Origin: Phycomyces nitens
Lineage: Eukaryota; Mucoromycota; Mucoromycetes; Mucorales; Phycomycetaceae
Length of the DNA: 64,000 nucleotides
Direction: 5' to 3'
Assembly (NCBI GenBank): GCA_022702545.1
Contig: JAHRBC010000007.1
Coordinates: forward strand, 1,054,001 to 1,118,000
The notes beneath the pieces were generated by a model, which ran no database searches, was not told the origin of the DNA, and saw nothing but the letters and a program-made list of their open reading frames with translations. Both the position numbers and the translations under genes were made by a program. Shown in pieces: positions 35,715 through 45,126 of the stretch; the stretch's first letter is position 1, and each line of letters starts with the position of its first letter.

Positions 35715-36219
35715 AGCGCATGAAATGGCATCAAGACTTTTTGGATGGAATATCTTTTAACCAAGTTATGTAGCCACATTGATTGCTCCTTGTTAATAAT
35801 AATAATAATAATATATCTCTACACGTGATATATGACGTAAGCTCATATAGAATATATATAGGTACAAAAAAAGAAGGAAGAGAGAGAGAGAAAGTTCATT
35901 GATACATCGGCGATTGCAGGCCAAAAGAGAAAATCGGCAGTTGTACAAGACATGCCAATGGATATTGGGGTATTTTTTTGTGTCTTGATTAATGGAGTTT
36001 TCCATCGAGATTTCGTACCAGAATCCCAGATTTCCAACACCATCATCATCTATTTAAATGATTAAATGATACCAAGAGAGACTCCTTTTGAATCTGCCAA
36101 GCTTTGTAGGCAGACAATAATGTGTTTCAAAGTATGCTTGATGTGCGTCTTTTTTGTTTAAAAAATAAAATAAAATAAAACTTGTGCCACAAACACTAGG
36201 CGTTATCTCTTTATTGCAA
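35715..36219. other. Intergenic region upstream of the LOV gene
   Basis: AT-rich with a (TAA)n run near 35797-35812 and GA-rich tracts near 35870-35895. It is the presumed promoter of the photoreceptor gene; I see no clear TATA box or light-responsive motif. Confidence 0.5.
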
Positions 36220-37013
36220 TCAAGCGAGCCCCCACTTTTCAAGGCGTATTCTTCTCACGATTCCATATCCCACCAGCACAACCACGACCCAGTGCAGCCA
36301 GATCAGACTTGGAGACCAAAGGTTGTTGAACATATAGTCCGCACGGACCCCAAGTTGGGCAGTTGTCCAGATAAGGACCAGCAAGATATACCCAGACACC
36401 CGGTGGTACTTCCACAGACTCTTTGCATTGGATTGGTCAGATAGTCTCGGCAGGACAGCCATTATTATTCCAAACACGAGTTGAACAAACAGAAACGAAA
36501 ACACAAATACGCCCAGCTGGGCATGGGAACTAACAAGCATTATTATCAATACACATACATATGTATATATTAGTTTTGAAACTTACGATGTAAAATGAGG
36601 TTTGCTGGAGAGCACCTTGTTGTAGAAAATGGCAGTAAAACCAACTATGGCTGAGCAATAGGCAATCGTCTGGACCATCGCATGGTTCTTTTGTCCCTTT
36701 GCCTTTTGCTCCGGAGTGCTGGTTGGCTGCAAAAGGGAAATTCCTACAAGCATCGATTAAGCTGGCGTGCTAGCAGACCACGCTAGGAAATTTCCATAAA
36801 CTAACCTTCGGTGATGAGCACGACAAAAAGAGTCATGCCCACTGGGTGATAGGTAAAGACGCCAAGTGGCAGTCTTACAAGAACTGAAAGTATCAGGGCC
36901 GCAAACAGGGCCACTCCAAAGTGGGTAGCATAGCCAGCCAGACGGTCTTGCTTGGTTCTGGGACCATAGGGTACTGCTCTTGGGCCGAGCAGAGGGGACT
37001 CAGGACTAGACAT
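36220..37013 (-). CDS. Cytochrome b561 domain membrane protein
   Basis: Three exons on the minus strand (36806-37013, 36587-36743, 36220-36529) give 224 aa. The hydrophobic segments include VALFAALILSVLVRLPLGVF, TIAYCSAIVGFTAIFYN, LGVFVFSFLFVQLVFGIIMA, SGYILLVLIWTTAQLGV and LIWLHWVVVVLVGYGIV. His residues sit where two b-hemes would be held across the membrane: FTYHPVGM, KNHAMVQT, PHFTSSHAQLG and KYHRVSGY. This fits the CYB561D group of transmembrane electron carriers, which use ascorbate or other donors to reduce ferric iron or monodehydroascorbate. The physiological substrate is not readable. Introns of 62 and 57 bp are GT-AG. Confidence 0.85.
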
Positions 37014-37409
37014 TAAGAGTGGGGGGGGGAGGGGGTGGTGGTAGTAAGGGTAAAGTACAAAATATTTGGGTATCTCTAGATTTTAAAGAGTTGTACGACG
37101 CACAAAAGCAGTCCAGGATCGTCATTTGGACAGGTTCTTGTATCATGAGTATTTGTAAAGGTCATTGTATTAAAGAAAGATAAATGGAGAATATAACAAG
37201 ATAAATTAAAGGAAAAAAAATAAAAAACTAGTTGTGTTTATGGCACAATGCAATTATCAATGAAATAAAGAAAATATATAGAATATTTATAGATATTTAA
37301 AAAAAATAGAAAGAAAGAAAGATTGAGCTGTTTGTGGTGGTGATTTGACAGATTGCAGTTATGTACAACTTTGATGAAATAGGGTGAAAAAGGGCTTTGT
37401 TTTGGCACG
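37014..37409. other. Intergenic region
   Basis: A G-rich run (about 37021-37036) directly upstream of the b561 start, then AT-rich DNA. It is the 3' region of the Myb gene and the promoter of the b561 gene. Nothing else recognised. Confidence 0.5.
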
Positions 37410-38916
37410 CTAGGGTCTCTCTTGGATATCTGTTTGGGGCGGTGATTGGCAGTAGGTTGGGCTGTTGAGATGGAAAGAGTAGGTGCTCTGTCTCATTTGG
37501 AGATCTTCATTCGAGTCCAAGAGAGCTGCAATTGAAGGAGTGTGTCGAGCATTGAATGGCCTTGATGTTGTGGGATCTTCTGATGGCTGGCCATAGAGCC
37601 CGCTCCAGCGCTGGCGGCACTGTTGTAATGTCTTGGTTGGAATGGCAGCAGCGACCTTTTCCCACTGATTAGTGCCCAGTGCTTCTACGGTCTTGCGCAG
37701 GGCCACATCATCATCGGCCGTCCAGGAGCTGTCCAGCAGACGCGCCTTTTTGGTTGCAAAATGGCTGCTGTTTGGAGACTCCCGGATGTCCAGTCTATTG
37801 TAAGGAGTGGGCTGCTGGTCATCTAGAGGTGTAATGACAAAAGAGGGCATTGCTACCAGCGTATTGGCAGAGTCAATAGACCGCTTGGACCGCTTGAGGT
37901 CAAGGTGGGAAGGCTCTGTGGGAATGCGCCAGTTGGTGGTGGTGGTGGTGGGTGAGGCTGGCAGGGTCTCTGGATCACCAGCCTTCTCAAAGTCAGGATT
38001 GCTGAGCATCTGGTCAGCAAGGATTCCTAGGCTGTCTAGGCCAGATATCCACTGGGACTGTTGTGATGGCGGTCGAAGGTCGCTTCTGATCTTTGGGGAA
38101 TATTGTTGCTGGAAGAGGTAGGGAGGTCCTTTTCGAAACTGTTTTTGGAGAGTGGGGGATTGGCGTGACAATGGAGGGTCATGGTTGGCAGCATGGGCAT
38201 TATAGGCCCTGAGGGTTTCGTGAAGGTATTCTAGCTCGGCGTCTCGAGCAGTCAGGCGAAGGTCGGCCAGGTGCAGTTTCCGCATCATCAGTTTCCGGTC
38301 TTCTAGCAGATGTTGGGTGTCCATGGCTGCTTCCTGTAGTCTAGGTTAGATCCAGCAGGGCCTTTGGAGCCCAAAAAGTATGCTTACCTCTGCAGAGAGC
38401 TCAATGTTCTCTACTGTGCGCAGGGTTGCGCCAACTCTCCGCAACTTGCGCGATAGGGTATCAATCTCGGTCTGGAGCATCTTTGTCTCGAGAGCATATC
38501 TCATCTTTTGTTCACTCTCCTGAGAAACCACAACAATAAGACCAGTGTGGATTTGATTTCATCACTTACTGTCATTAGATACACTCTCTGCATTGTCTCA
38601 ATGGCCTTTTCGGTATCGTGGGGATGGTCTTTGAGCAATTTCATCTGGTCAGCCTGGGAACGCACAATGCCCTCGAGGTGCTGCTGTCTCTCGTACGCGT
38701 CCTGAAGCTATCGGTTGGTCAGCCACTGAATAATATGAAGGGGAGGAGGTGGGGGACTCGTTTGTTACCTTTTGCTGAGTGTCGTCTACAAGGGGTTTTT
38801 TATAAGCTTCGTTTATGGCTGGTGCACTGTATTCCCACTAGAACAAATTCAATTAATATAATAACAGTAGCCATAAATCACTCCATTTTACAGCACTTGT
38901 ATTTATGGACCAACAT
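37410..38916 (-). CDS. Coiled-coil protein with C-terminal Myb/SANT domain
   Basis: Five exons on the minus strand (38911-38916, 38769-38837, 38570-38707, 38388-38519, 37410-38333), 422 aa. The first exon is only ATG TTG before an intron and is the least certain part. Residues 20-180 are predicted coiled coil (QQKLQDAYERQQHLEGIV, KMLQTEIDTLSRKLRRV, LRLTARDAELEYLHETLRAY). A Pro/Ser-rich region follows. At about 325-370 a single Myb repeat appears: SSWTADDDVALRKTVEALGT, NQWEKVAAAIPTKTLQQCRQ, RWSGLYG, with the three-tryptophan pattern W-W-W. It is likely a DNA- or chromatin-binding regulator; the partner is unknown. No close relative recognised. Confidence 0.72.
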
Positions 38917-39023
38917 ATCTCTCTCTCTCTTTCTCTCTCTCTTTTCTTTTCTTTTTCTTTACAAGATGTATAACAACAAATTAAAAACAATAACAAATGA
39001 ACAAGCCAAGTGCTAGGATCCTA

Positions 39024-39542
39024 TTGTGCCTTTCTATTTGTGTTTACCGGTGAATGTGTCCCTGTAGCTCCACCAAAGATGCTCAAGGCTGGCGGCTGTG
39101 GTGAACCTGCTCCGGTGCCGTATTGAGTTTGAAATAGACTTTGGAGTCGCGCACCAGTATCTCCACCAGGTGAGCTGTTCTTCTGAGGCACGGGTGATAG
39201 TCCTTTGTGAGGCAGAGGTGATCCTGGTCTACTGGTCGGGGGATCTAGCAAGACGAGGTCTATCTTCCACCTCGCGTGCTCTCCCCATCTTTCAATCTAT
39301 GTAAAGCAGGTTGTATTGTATCTTGTCAGACTCCGCCTGCTTGGTTGCATACACTTTTTGTAGCCATTTTGTCCAGTTTACTTGTTCTCCTTTACCTGCC
39401 GTCGCACCTGAACTAGTATCTGGTCTACATGGTCAGGCGAAGGAGAGCTGGTTGTGGTTTGGGTCGGTTTTCTCGTTGTTCCCGACAGAGGTGACGATGC
39501 TTTGACGGTAGACACGTTGTCTCGAAGTCGAGGATTGTGCAT
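39024..39542 (-). CDS. Hypothetical Ser/Pro-rich protein, exon structure unresolved
   Basis: On the minus strand, a frame starting at ATG 39542 gives MHNPRLRDNVSTVKASSPL and an amphipathic end DHVDQILVQVRRQ. The last part, downstream on the minus strand and ending at 39024, reads LLDPPTSRPGSPLPHKG to LSIFGGATGTHSPVNTN and is clearly biased like a protein. Between them (39300-39420) a different frame reads NWTKWLQKVYATKQAESDKI. Several intron choices join two of the three pieces but none joins all, so the model is provisional; one workable join skips the middle piece through a roughly 94-bp intron. No domain is recognised. It is divergent from the exonuclease gene. Confidence 0.4.
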
Positions 39543-39812
39543 CTCGGGTCGGATTGAGAGGTCTCAATGGACTTAGTGTTGCAGGTAATGAACCTGGTGA
39601 TGAGGTCTATCCAACGGATGAGCGATAAGGAGCTGCTCTGGGCAAAAAAATGCAGCAGAGACCAGGAAGCAAAGAGAAGAACCCTCCTCCTCCCCCCGCC
39701 CGCTCCCTCCTCTCTCTCTCTCTCTGCCCCCCCACACCCACACCCACCCCCCCAAACGCGTCCTTATGCTCCCAAAAAGAGAAAGAGAGAGATTCCAATG
39801 AAGAGAGCCAAA

Positions 39813-39820
39813 TGACGTCA
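39813..39820. promoter_or_regulatory. CRE palindrome in a divergent promoter
   Basis: TGACGTCA, the full ATF/CREB-type bZIP site, 86 bp upstream of the exonuclease ATG and in the shared promoter with the minus-strand gene. Confidence 0.45.
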
Positions 39821-39905
39821 TGTGTCTACTGTTTGCAATTCACAGCATTGTATTACCTCTTTGACTCCAGTTATTTATCTCTCCTTTTGGGATCTGCATC
39901 ACAAG

Positions 39906-42875
39906 ATGGATCCAGAACATAATGTATCCAAGCCAGAAGAGACTGTCTTGCCTATTCACACCTATTGGAAAAATACAATCAATGTTTGCGAGGCTGCATT
40001 AAGTCTGCTGTCTGTCTATGAAAACAAGAACCACGCTCTAATCGATGCAACGACCGAACCACTACGCCAACTAATTCGCCATGGCAGAGACATCAAGGCA
40101 ATGATGGAATACAATCCAGCCACACGCGCTACCACCAGCACCAACACATCCCCAAAAAAGCAGCGAAAGCCTCTTCAATTCACAGATTTTGATTCCAATT
40201 GGGACATAATTGATTCTTCCACAGTCAATGTCACTCTTTCGGACAAGAGCGTTGTTGTCTGCAAGGCCATATCTACACGAAAGGAACTAGAAGATATTGT
40301 GCCAGAGATCCGGAATAGCCACTGCATTGCCATCGATTGCGAGTTTCAGGGAATAAAGAGTAGCCTGCCTGAACTAAAACTACTGCAGATCGCAGTGTCA
40401 CGTACACGCGGATATGCTATTATGGTCAGCGTAATCGGCAATCGGCCATCAATGGAAGTACTCGGTCCATTGCTGACAGACAAGACACTCAATGTAGTTG
40501 GCTGGGCATTTACTGCCGATGGCTGTGCTATTGAAGGCGCATTCAAAGGCATAGAATTGGCACCAGTACTGGATTTACAGGCCAAATTACGTTCCATAGC
40601 AGTCGAAAACCTCAGTCTTGCCAATGCAATGACCCGGTTTGCAAAAGACTGGGAAGGCTGGGAAGAGTTTCAAAAGGCAAAACAGCTCGGAGAGGGCTTT
40701 CACTTTACAGGTGAAAAGTGTATCTGGATGCAGAACCCCCTCCCTCCGGCTGCACTAGTGTACTCTATATTCGATGTTGTCAGTCTGGTTGCACTCTATG
40801 AGATAACTGAGCACGAAAAGACGGACAAGAAGCACTTTTGGCCGTTTACAATCACTCTTGAATATGGACGGAAAGCACTTGAGAAATGGCACCGAGAGAG
40901 ATCATACAACCTTTCAGAGGGCAAGAATGGCGTCCATCTGCGAGCCACATCAGAATCCTCAACGTCTCCAGTACCCGAAAAGAGCACCACACCAGCTAAC
41001 GTAAGTCCACCAACAGAACAAGTGTCTGAAAACACTGCCAAACCCCCATCAGAACCGTCTGTTGTGGTCAAGAATGAGCCCCAGGTGAGCACTTTGGCTC
41101 AACCCAAAACGAATGAGCGTGTGGATGGTGAGCCAGTAAGAGGCACTAGACCTGGTCGCAGGATTGTTTCGAATGAACAGACAATATATCAGGAAATGGA
41201 GGCTGCTCAAGGAAGCGAGCCGTGCGATTATCAGTTTGCACCAGATATCTATGAAGAGAGCCGGAACACTGCAAAGGCATCCAATGTCACAGGTGGATGG
41301 GGATCTCCTGTACAGAGACCAGCCCAGACACCTCTGGCATCCCAACAACGATTCCAGGCCCAACGACCCCCTCCCCTACTGCCCCAAGTTCAGCCAAGAG
41401 CCTCTTTAACTCAACTTCGACCGGAATCACCCGGCCTACAAAGACCAGCCCATGTCGCTCCAACCCCCTTGTCTCCATCCGTCACAAAATCTACATCTAG
41501 TAGTAGTAATAATGATCGGCCGTACTCTGCACCACCGCAACCCACATCGCAACCCACATCGCAACCCGCCTCGCAACCAACCAGCCAAAGCCCCAAAGTA
41601 AATGTCAATACTACTCTTAAATCTAGCTCTCAAGAGGCTGAGCCTGCTTGGATAAAAATAAAAAAAGGCCTCGACAGCACACCAATCAATTCAGAATCAT
41701 TATCCTTTCACCATGGCGCACAAGGATCCTTTGAATGGCAACAACCGGTCGAAGGCGAGATTGATGATGAGAAATGGAATGAGCTGATGAATAACTCGAT
41801 TACCCACTGGAGACAAGGCAAAGACATGGGTCTTGATATGAGTAGCTATGAGCGCAAAAAAGCAGAAGCAGCCAAGAACGAACACATGAAGACGGCACCC
41901 ATCAAATTCAATACGGTGATCGGCAGTTCTGGAGACCAATGGAGAGGCGAAAAAGACAGCTGGGACGATGTTACGGTGAGACCAAACACGATGCAAATGG
42001 CGTTAAAAGGCGGCCCAAAAAGCAAATACAAGGCAAAAGGACCAAAGTTCCACAATGTGTTTGACGATGCCGACTCTGGATCCGAGTCTGATGATGCTCA
42101 AGATGAATCGAGCTCTGATAGTGATGATGGACTTGATCGTAATATGAGCACGAATGGGGTAGCCAAATCTGAATTATCTGACGATGAAATATTTGTGGAG
42201 GACTTTTATTTACCTGATGGAACCTATCTTCATCTATACAAGATTAATGAAGTTCAGCAGCTCTCTCATATTCCTACATCTCTTCCGGACCCCACTTCTC
42301 CACTGACCGTGGCAATTACATACTATGCCTATATACCCCGTAATCGACGCATGGATACCGGGATGATGCTCAAAGCCCTACAGATCCATTTCCCAACCGG
42401 GAATTCGTACACTATCCTCGTAGATCATATCTATACCGCCATGCAGACCAAAAAGAACAATGCACTCGCCTACATTCTCACCCATCCCCGGGTAACCAGG
42501 ATTACATGGGCAATTGGCTTCATGGCCAAGACAATTGAAGAAAAACTAGGCATTCGACTGGGAAGTGCGTTGGATATGTCTTTAAAACTCGGTTCCACAG
42601 AAGGACAACAACCCAATTTTATTCACTGTGCTGAAAAGTACCTCAAAGACTGGCCCAATCTAGAAGTGCTCAAGAGTGCCAAGGATGAATTTGACTCTGC
42701 AAGCAGCCGAAGCTTCTCCAACAGCATCTGGGACCGAGAGCGTGTTCCCACCATGGCTCTACAATACAGTAGCCTTCAATGTGCAGCATTATACACCTTG
42801 TACACCACTACAGAAAAGGCCATACCTGACACTAGAGCATATATGTATCCAGATTATCAAGTTGCGAGTCATTAA
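39906..42875 (+). CDS. Tandem DEDD 3'-5' exonuclease-domain protein
   Basis: An intronless frame of 989 aa. Residues about 105-315 form an RNase D/DnaQ-like 3'-5' exonuclease domain: CIAIDCEFQG gives the first Asp and Glu, VVGWAFTADGCAI follows, and ALVYSIFDVVSLVALYE gives the Tyr and last Asp of a DEDDy type. A long disordered linker (Ser, Pro, Gln-rich, with a QPTS repeat near residue 545) leads to a second, degenerate domain (about 765-985): ALAYILTHPRVTRITWAIGF and MALQYSSLQCAALYTLY, which copies the last motif with Ser for Asp. A nuclease for RNA or DNA ends is expected; Egalitarian, Nibbler and EXD-type proteins are the nearest functional class. Start at ATG 39906; the frame opens earlier but the upstream codons are promoter-like. 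Confidence 0.8.
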   Translation: MDPEHNVSKPEETVLPIHTYWKNTINVCEAALSLLSVYENKNHALIDATTEPLRQLIRHGRDIKAMMEYNPATRATTSTNTSPKKQRKPLQFTDFDSNWDIIDSSTVNVTLSDKSVVVCKAISTRKELEDIVPEIRNSHCIAIDCEFQGIKSSLPELKLLQIAVSRTRGYAIMVSVIGNRPSMEVLGPLLTDKTLNVVGWAFTADGCAIEGAFKGIELAPVLDLQAKLRSIAVENLSLANAMTRFAKDWEGWEEFQKAKQLGEGFHFTGEKCIWMQNPLPPAALVYSIFDVVSLVALYEITEHEKTDKKHFWPFTITLEYGRKALEKWHRERSYNLSEGKNGVHLRATSESSTSPVPEKSTTPANVSPPTEQVSENTAKPPSEPSVVVKNEPQVSTLAQPKTNERVDGEPVRGTRPGRRIVSNEQTIYQEMEAAQGSEPCDYQFAPDIYEESRNTAKASNVTGGWGSPVQRPAQTPLASQQRFQAQRPPPLLPQVQPRASLTQLRPESPGLQRPAHVAPTPLSPSVTKSTSSSSNNDRPYSAPPQPTSQPTSQPASQPTSQSPKVNVNTTLKSSSQEAEPAWIKIKKGLDSTPINSESLSFHHGAQGSFEWQQPVEGEIDDEKWNELMNNSITHWRQGKDMGLDMSSYERKKAEAAKNEHMKTAPIKFNTVIGSSGDQWRGEKDSWDDVTVRPNTMQMALKGGPKSKYKAKGPKFHNVFDDADSGSESDDAQDESSSDSDDGLDRNMSTNGVAKSELSDDEIFVEDFYLPDGTYLHLYKINEVQQLSHIPTSLPDPTSPLTVAITYYAYIPRNRRMDTGMMLKALQIHFPTGNSYTILVDHIYTAMQTKKNNALAYILTHPRVTRITWAIGFMAKTIEEKLGIRLGSALDMSLKLGSTEGQQPNFIHCAEKYLKDWPNLEVLKSAKDEFDSASSRSFSNSIWDRERVPTMALQYSSLQCAALYTLYTTTEKAIPDTRAYMYPDYQVASH
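41538..41585 (+). repeat. 12-bp coding minisatellite (QPTS)n
   Basis: Four 12-bp units with consensus CAACCCACATCG, encoding Gln-Pro-Thr-Ser, inside the linker of the exonuclease-domain protein. The third and fourth units have substitutions. Confidence 0.85.
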
Positions 42876-43679
42876 ATGCTGTTATGGATAATAATAATAA
42901 TAAATAAAGATGAAGATGAAGAAATTAGGATTTATTCCTAAAATGTCAAATAGAGGAATTTTGAGCAAATTAAACAAGCCAGAATAATCATTTTTATTTT
43001 AGATGGGAATTGACCAATAGGAGTATAATGAGTTGCTGCCCGTACCTCATTTGCACCAGAATTGTGCACAGTTGTACACACAAAAAGGTATTCTATTTTA
43101 TATATTATATATTATTATTATTTTTTTCATTTCCAGTCTTGGCTCGCACGATCTTTTCTGCCTTGATGCATGCTGATCAGTGGGCGGCTATTAAGCATTC
43201 CAACCTCAGATTGATTCGTCGCATATATATATATTTATATATATAAATATATATATATACACTCATGTTGCCGTGCGACGATGAACAGAAATTAAAGCTT
43301 TTGCATTTGGTTTGATTGTGTCTATTAGGCCATTCAAAAGAAGCCTTATTTGAAAGGGACAAGTGAAACCAAAAAGGGGAGCAGATATGAGTGGTGATTA
43401 TTTTTTATTAAGAATATAATAATAATAATAATAATAATAATATTCTGCTAAATCTCCCCTTGCCCTCCTCCTTTCTTTCTTTCTTTATTTATTGTTTTAT
43501 TTGTTACCTGGAGCTAAAATAGGTTACCTATACTATTATTACTATTATTATTATTATTATTTAAAAATACAATCACAACAGCAACAGCAACAACAACAAC
43601 AACCAAAAAGAAAAACCAGCCAACATCCTTTTTTCTTCTTCTTCTTCTTCTTTTTCTTTCTCCTTACCAACACAAAAAT
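42876..43679. other. Intergenic region, 0.8 kb
   Basis: AT-rich with (TAA)n runs at 42888-42903 and 43418-43442, a (TA)n tract near 43202-43260, an (ATT)n run at 43535-43560 and a CAACAG/pyrimidine-rich leader before the methyltransferase ATG. No gene or RNA seen. Confidence 0.55.
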
Positions 43680-45126
43680 ATGGGCAGTGGTCTCTCTCGA
43701 TCAACCCAATCTTCTAGTATCCGGCGCTCTCACCGCAACAAGCCAGTCCGGGACATTTATCCTGAAAAACGAACGTCGACCGCCCAAGGCCAGCGGATAG
43801 TCGAGGATCGAATCTACCACTCGGAGCAGGACAGCAGTTATCCACTCCCAATGGACGACCGAGAGATTGATAGGCTCCATGAAGAGCACTTTCTGACAAA
43901 AGAGCTCCTGGGATGGTAAAGCAAATCCTCAGCCTATTTTATCTTGCTAACCAGGCCCTTTTTTTGGGTTTCTTAGTAATATCATGAGGGAGGCCACAAA
44001 GAGGCTTGATTTTCAGGGTGGGGAATTGCACATCCTCGATGTCTGTTGTGGCCCGGCAACATGGCTGTGTCAGACCAGCCTTGAATATCCCAATTGCCAC
44101 TTTTCAGGTGTTGATATGTGCAGTATGTGGCCCCAGATCATCCGGCCAGTCAACCTGAGCTTCACTCGAGCAAATGTCTTGCATGGCCTGCCGTATCCAG
44201 ATCAATATTTTGGTATGCTGGAAAAAAAGAAACTACTTGGTGATTTTCAAATGATCATTAACCTTGCTGATTGGTGTAGATTTTGTACAGTTGAGGTATT
44301 AAAAAAAATTCGCCCCCTCTTTTTTTGATTTCCAGAGGATTGCATAAGAATCGTACAACAACAAGAAGCACTGTTGATTTAAGGTTGTCTCTATAGATTT
44401 GTTGCCCTTGCTTTCAAATCTGATGAGTGGACAAGGGTCATACTGGAGATTAAGCGAGTCCTGAAAGACGGGGGAATGTTCCAATGTATAGATCTCGACA
44501 TGACGGTAAGAATGATTAGGTTAGCCATATATAATCTAATCCTTGCCCTTAGATCTCAAAGGGAGGAAGTGATATCTATTCTGCAACATCCCAAGGTTTG
44601 TCCCAACATTCGATCCTGGCCGTCTAACCAGCCTAAACTCTCCCTAGAGACAAAGGTACATCCCGAAGACGATTTTACGAGAAAGAAAGAGACCGCGGGA
44701 TCTTTGCTGTACGACACAAAAACCGAGGCTTCAAAATGTAAGTTCCAAAGAATAGCACTTTTAAATCATAAAGCGTGGGGGGTCCAACACGCATTCTGTA
44801 CACTAGTCGACAAATTCTGCTCTCTAAAGGGCTTAGACAAGGCGTATGGTGCAAAACTAGACATGATCCTCAGTGATGCCAGGATGACCATCTTACAGAG
44901 CGAGTATCGAGAGATCCCACTTGGCTGGGGTGGTTTGATAGGAGACGCATACTACAATGTGTACGTGGCCACTCTAGAGGGAATTGCTCCTCTAATCCGA
45001 CTCTGCTTTGACATCCCACCGTCCCCTGAGCCCTCGCTGGTCTGTGCACCAAAGAGAGACATGATCAATACCAAGAGTTTCATAGGACTCTATGCCTTCT
45101 TGGCCCAGAAACCACTGGATGATTGA
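43680..45126 (+). CDS. SAM-dependent methyltransferase of a Mucorales-type family
   Basis: Proposed exons 43680-43915, 43977-44212, 44384-44505, 44553-44595 and 44648-45126, 371 aa. The N-terminus MGSGLSRS is a possible myristoylation signal; VEDRIYHSEQDSSYPLPMDD and EIDRLHEEHFLTKELLG are typical of a fungal methyltransferase family. SAM motif I reads ILDVCCGPATWL, where Gly is usual at two places (GCGPGT). GVDMC follows, then RFVALAFKSDEW and IKRVLKDGGMFQCIDLDM. Intron 2 (171 bp) is much longer than the others; it was chosen because it alone continues the frame into FVALAFK. Exon 4 (14 codons) is the weakest part, and a 36-bp in-frame segment at 44738-44773 could be spliced. The substrate is unknown. 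Confidence 0.68.

Noticed and set aside
39573..39821. 82-codon minus-strand frame through the GA/GT-rich promoter
   Set aside because: Made of low-complexity purine tracts in the divergent promoter, with a CRE at its start; not protein-like.
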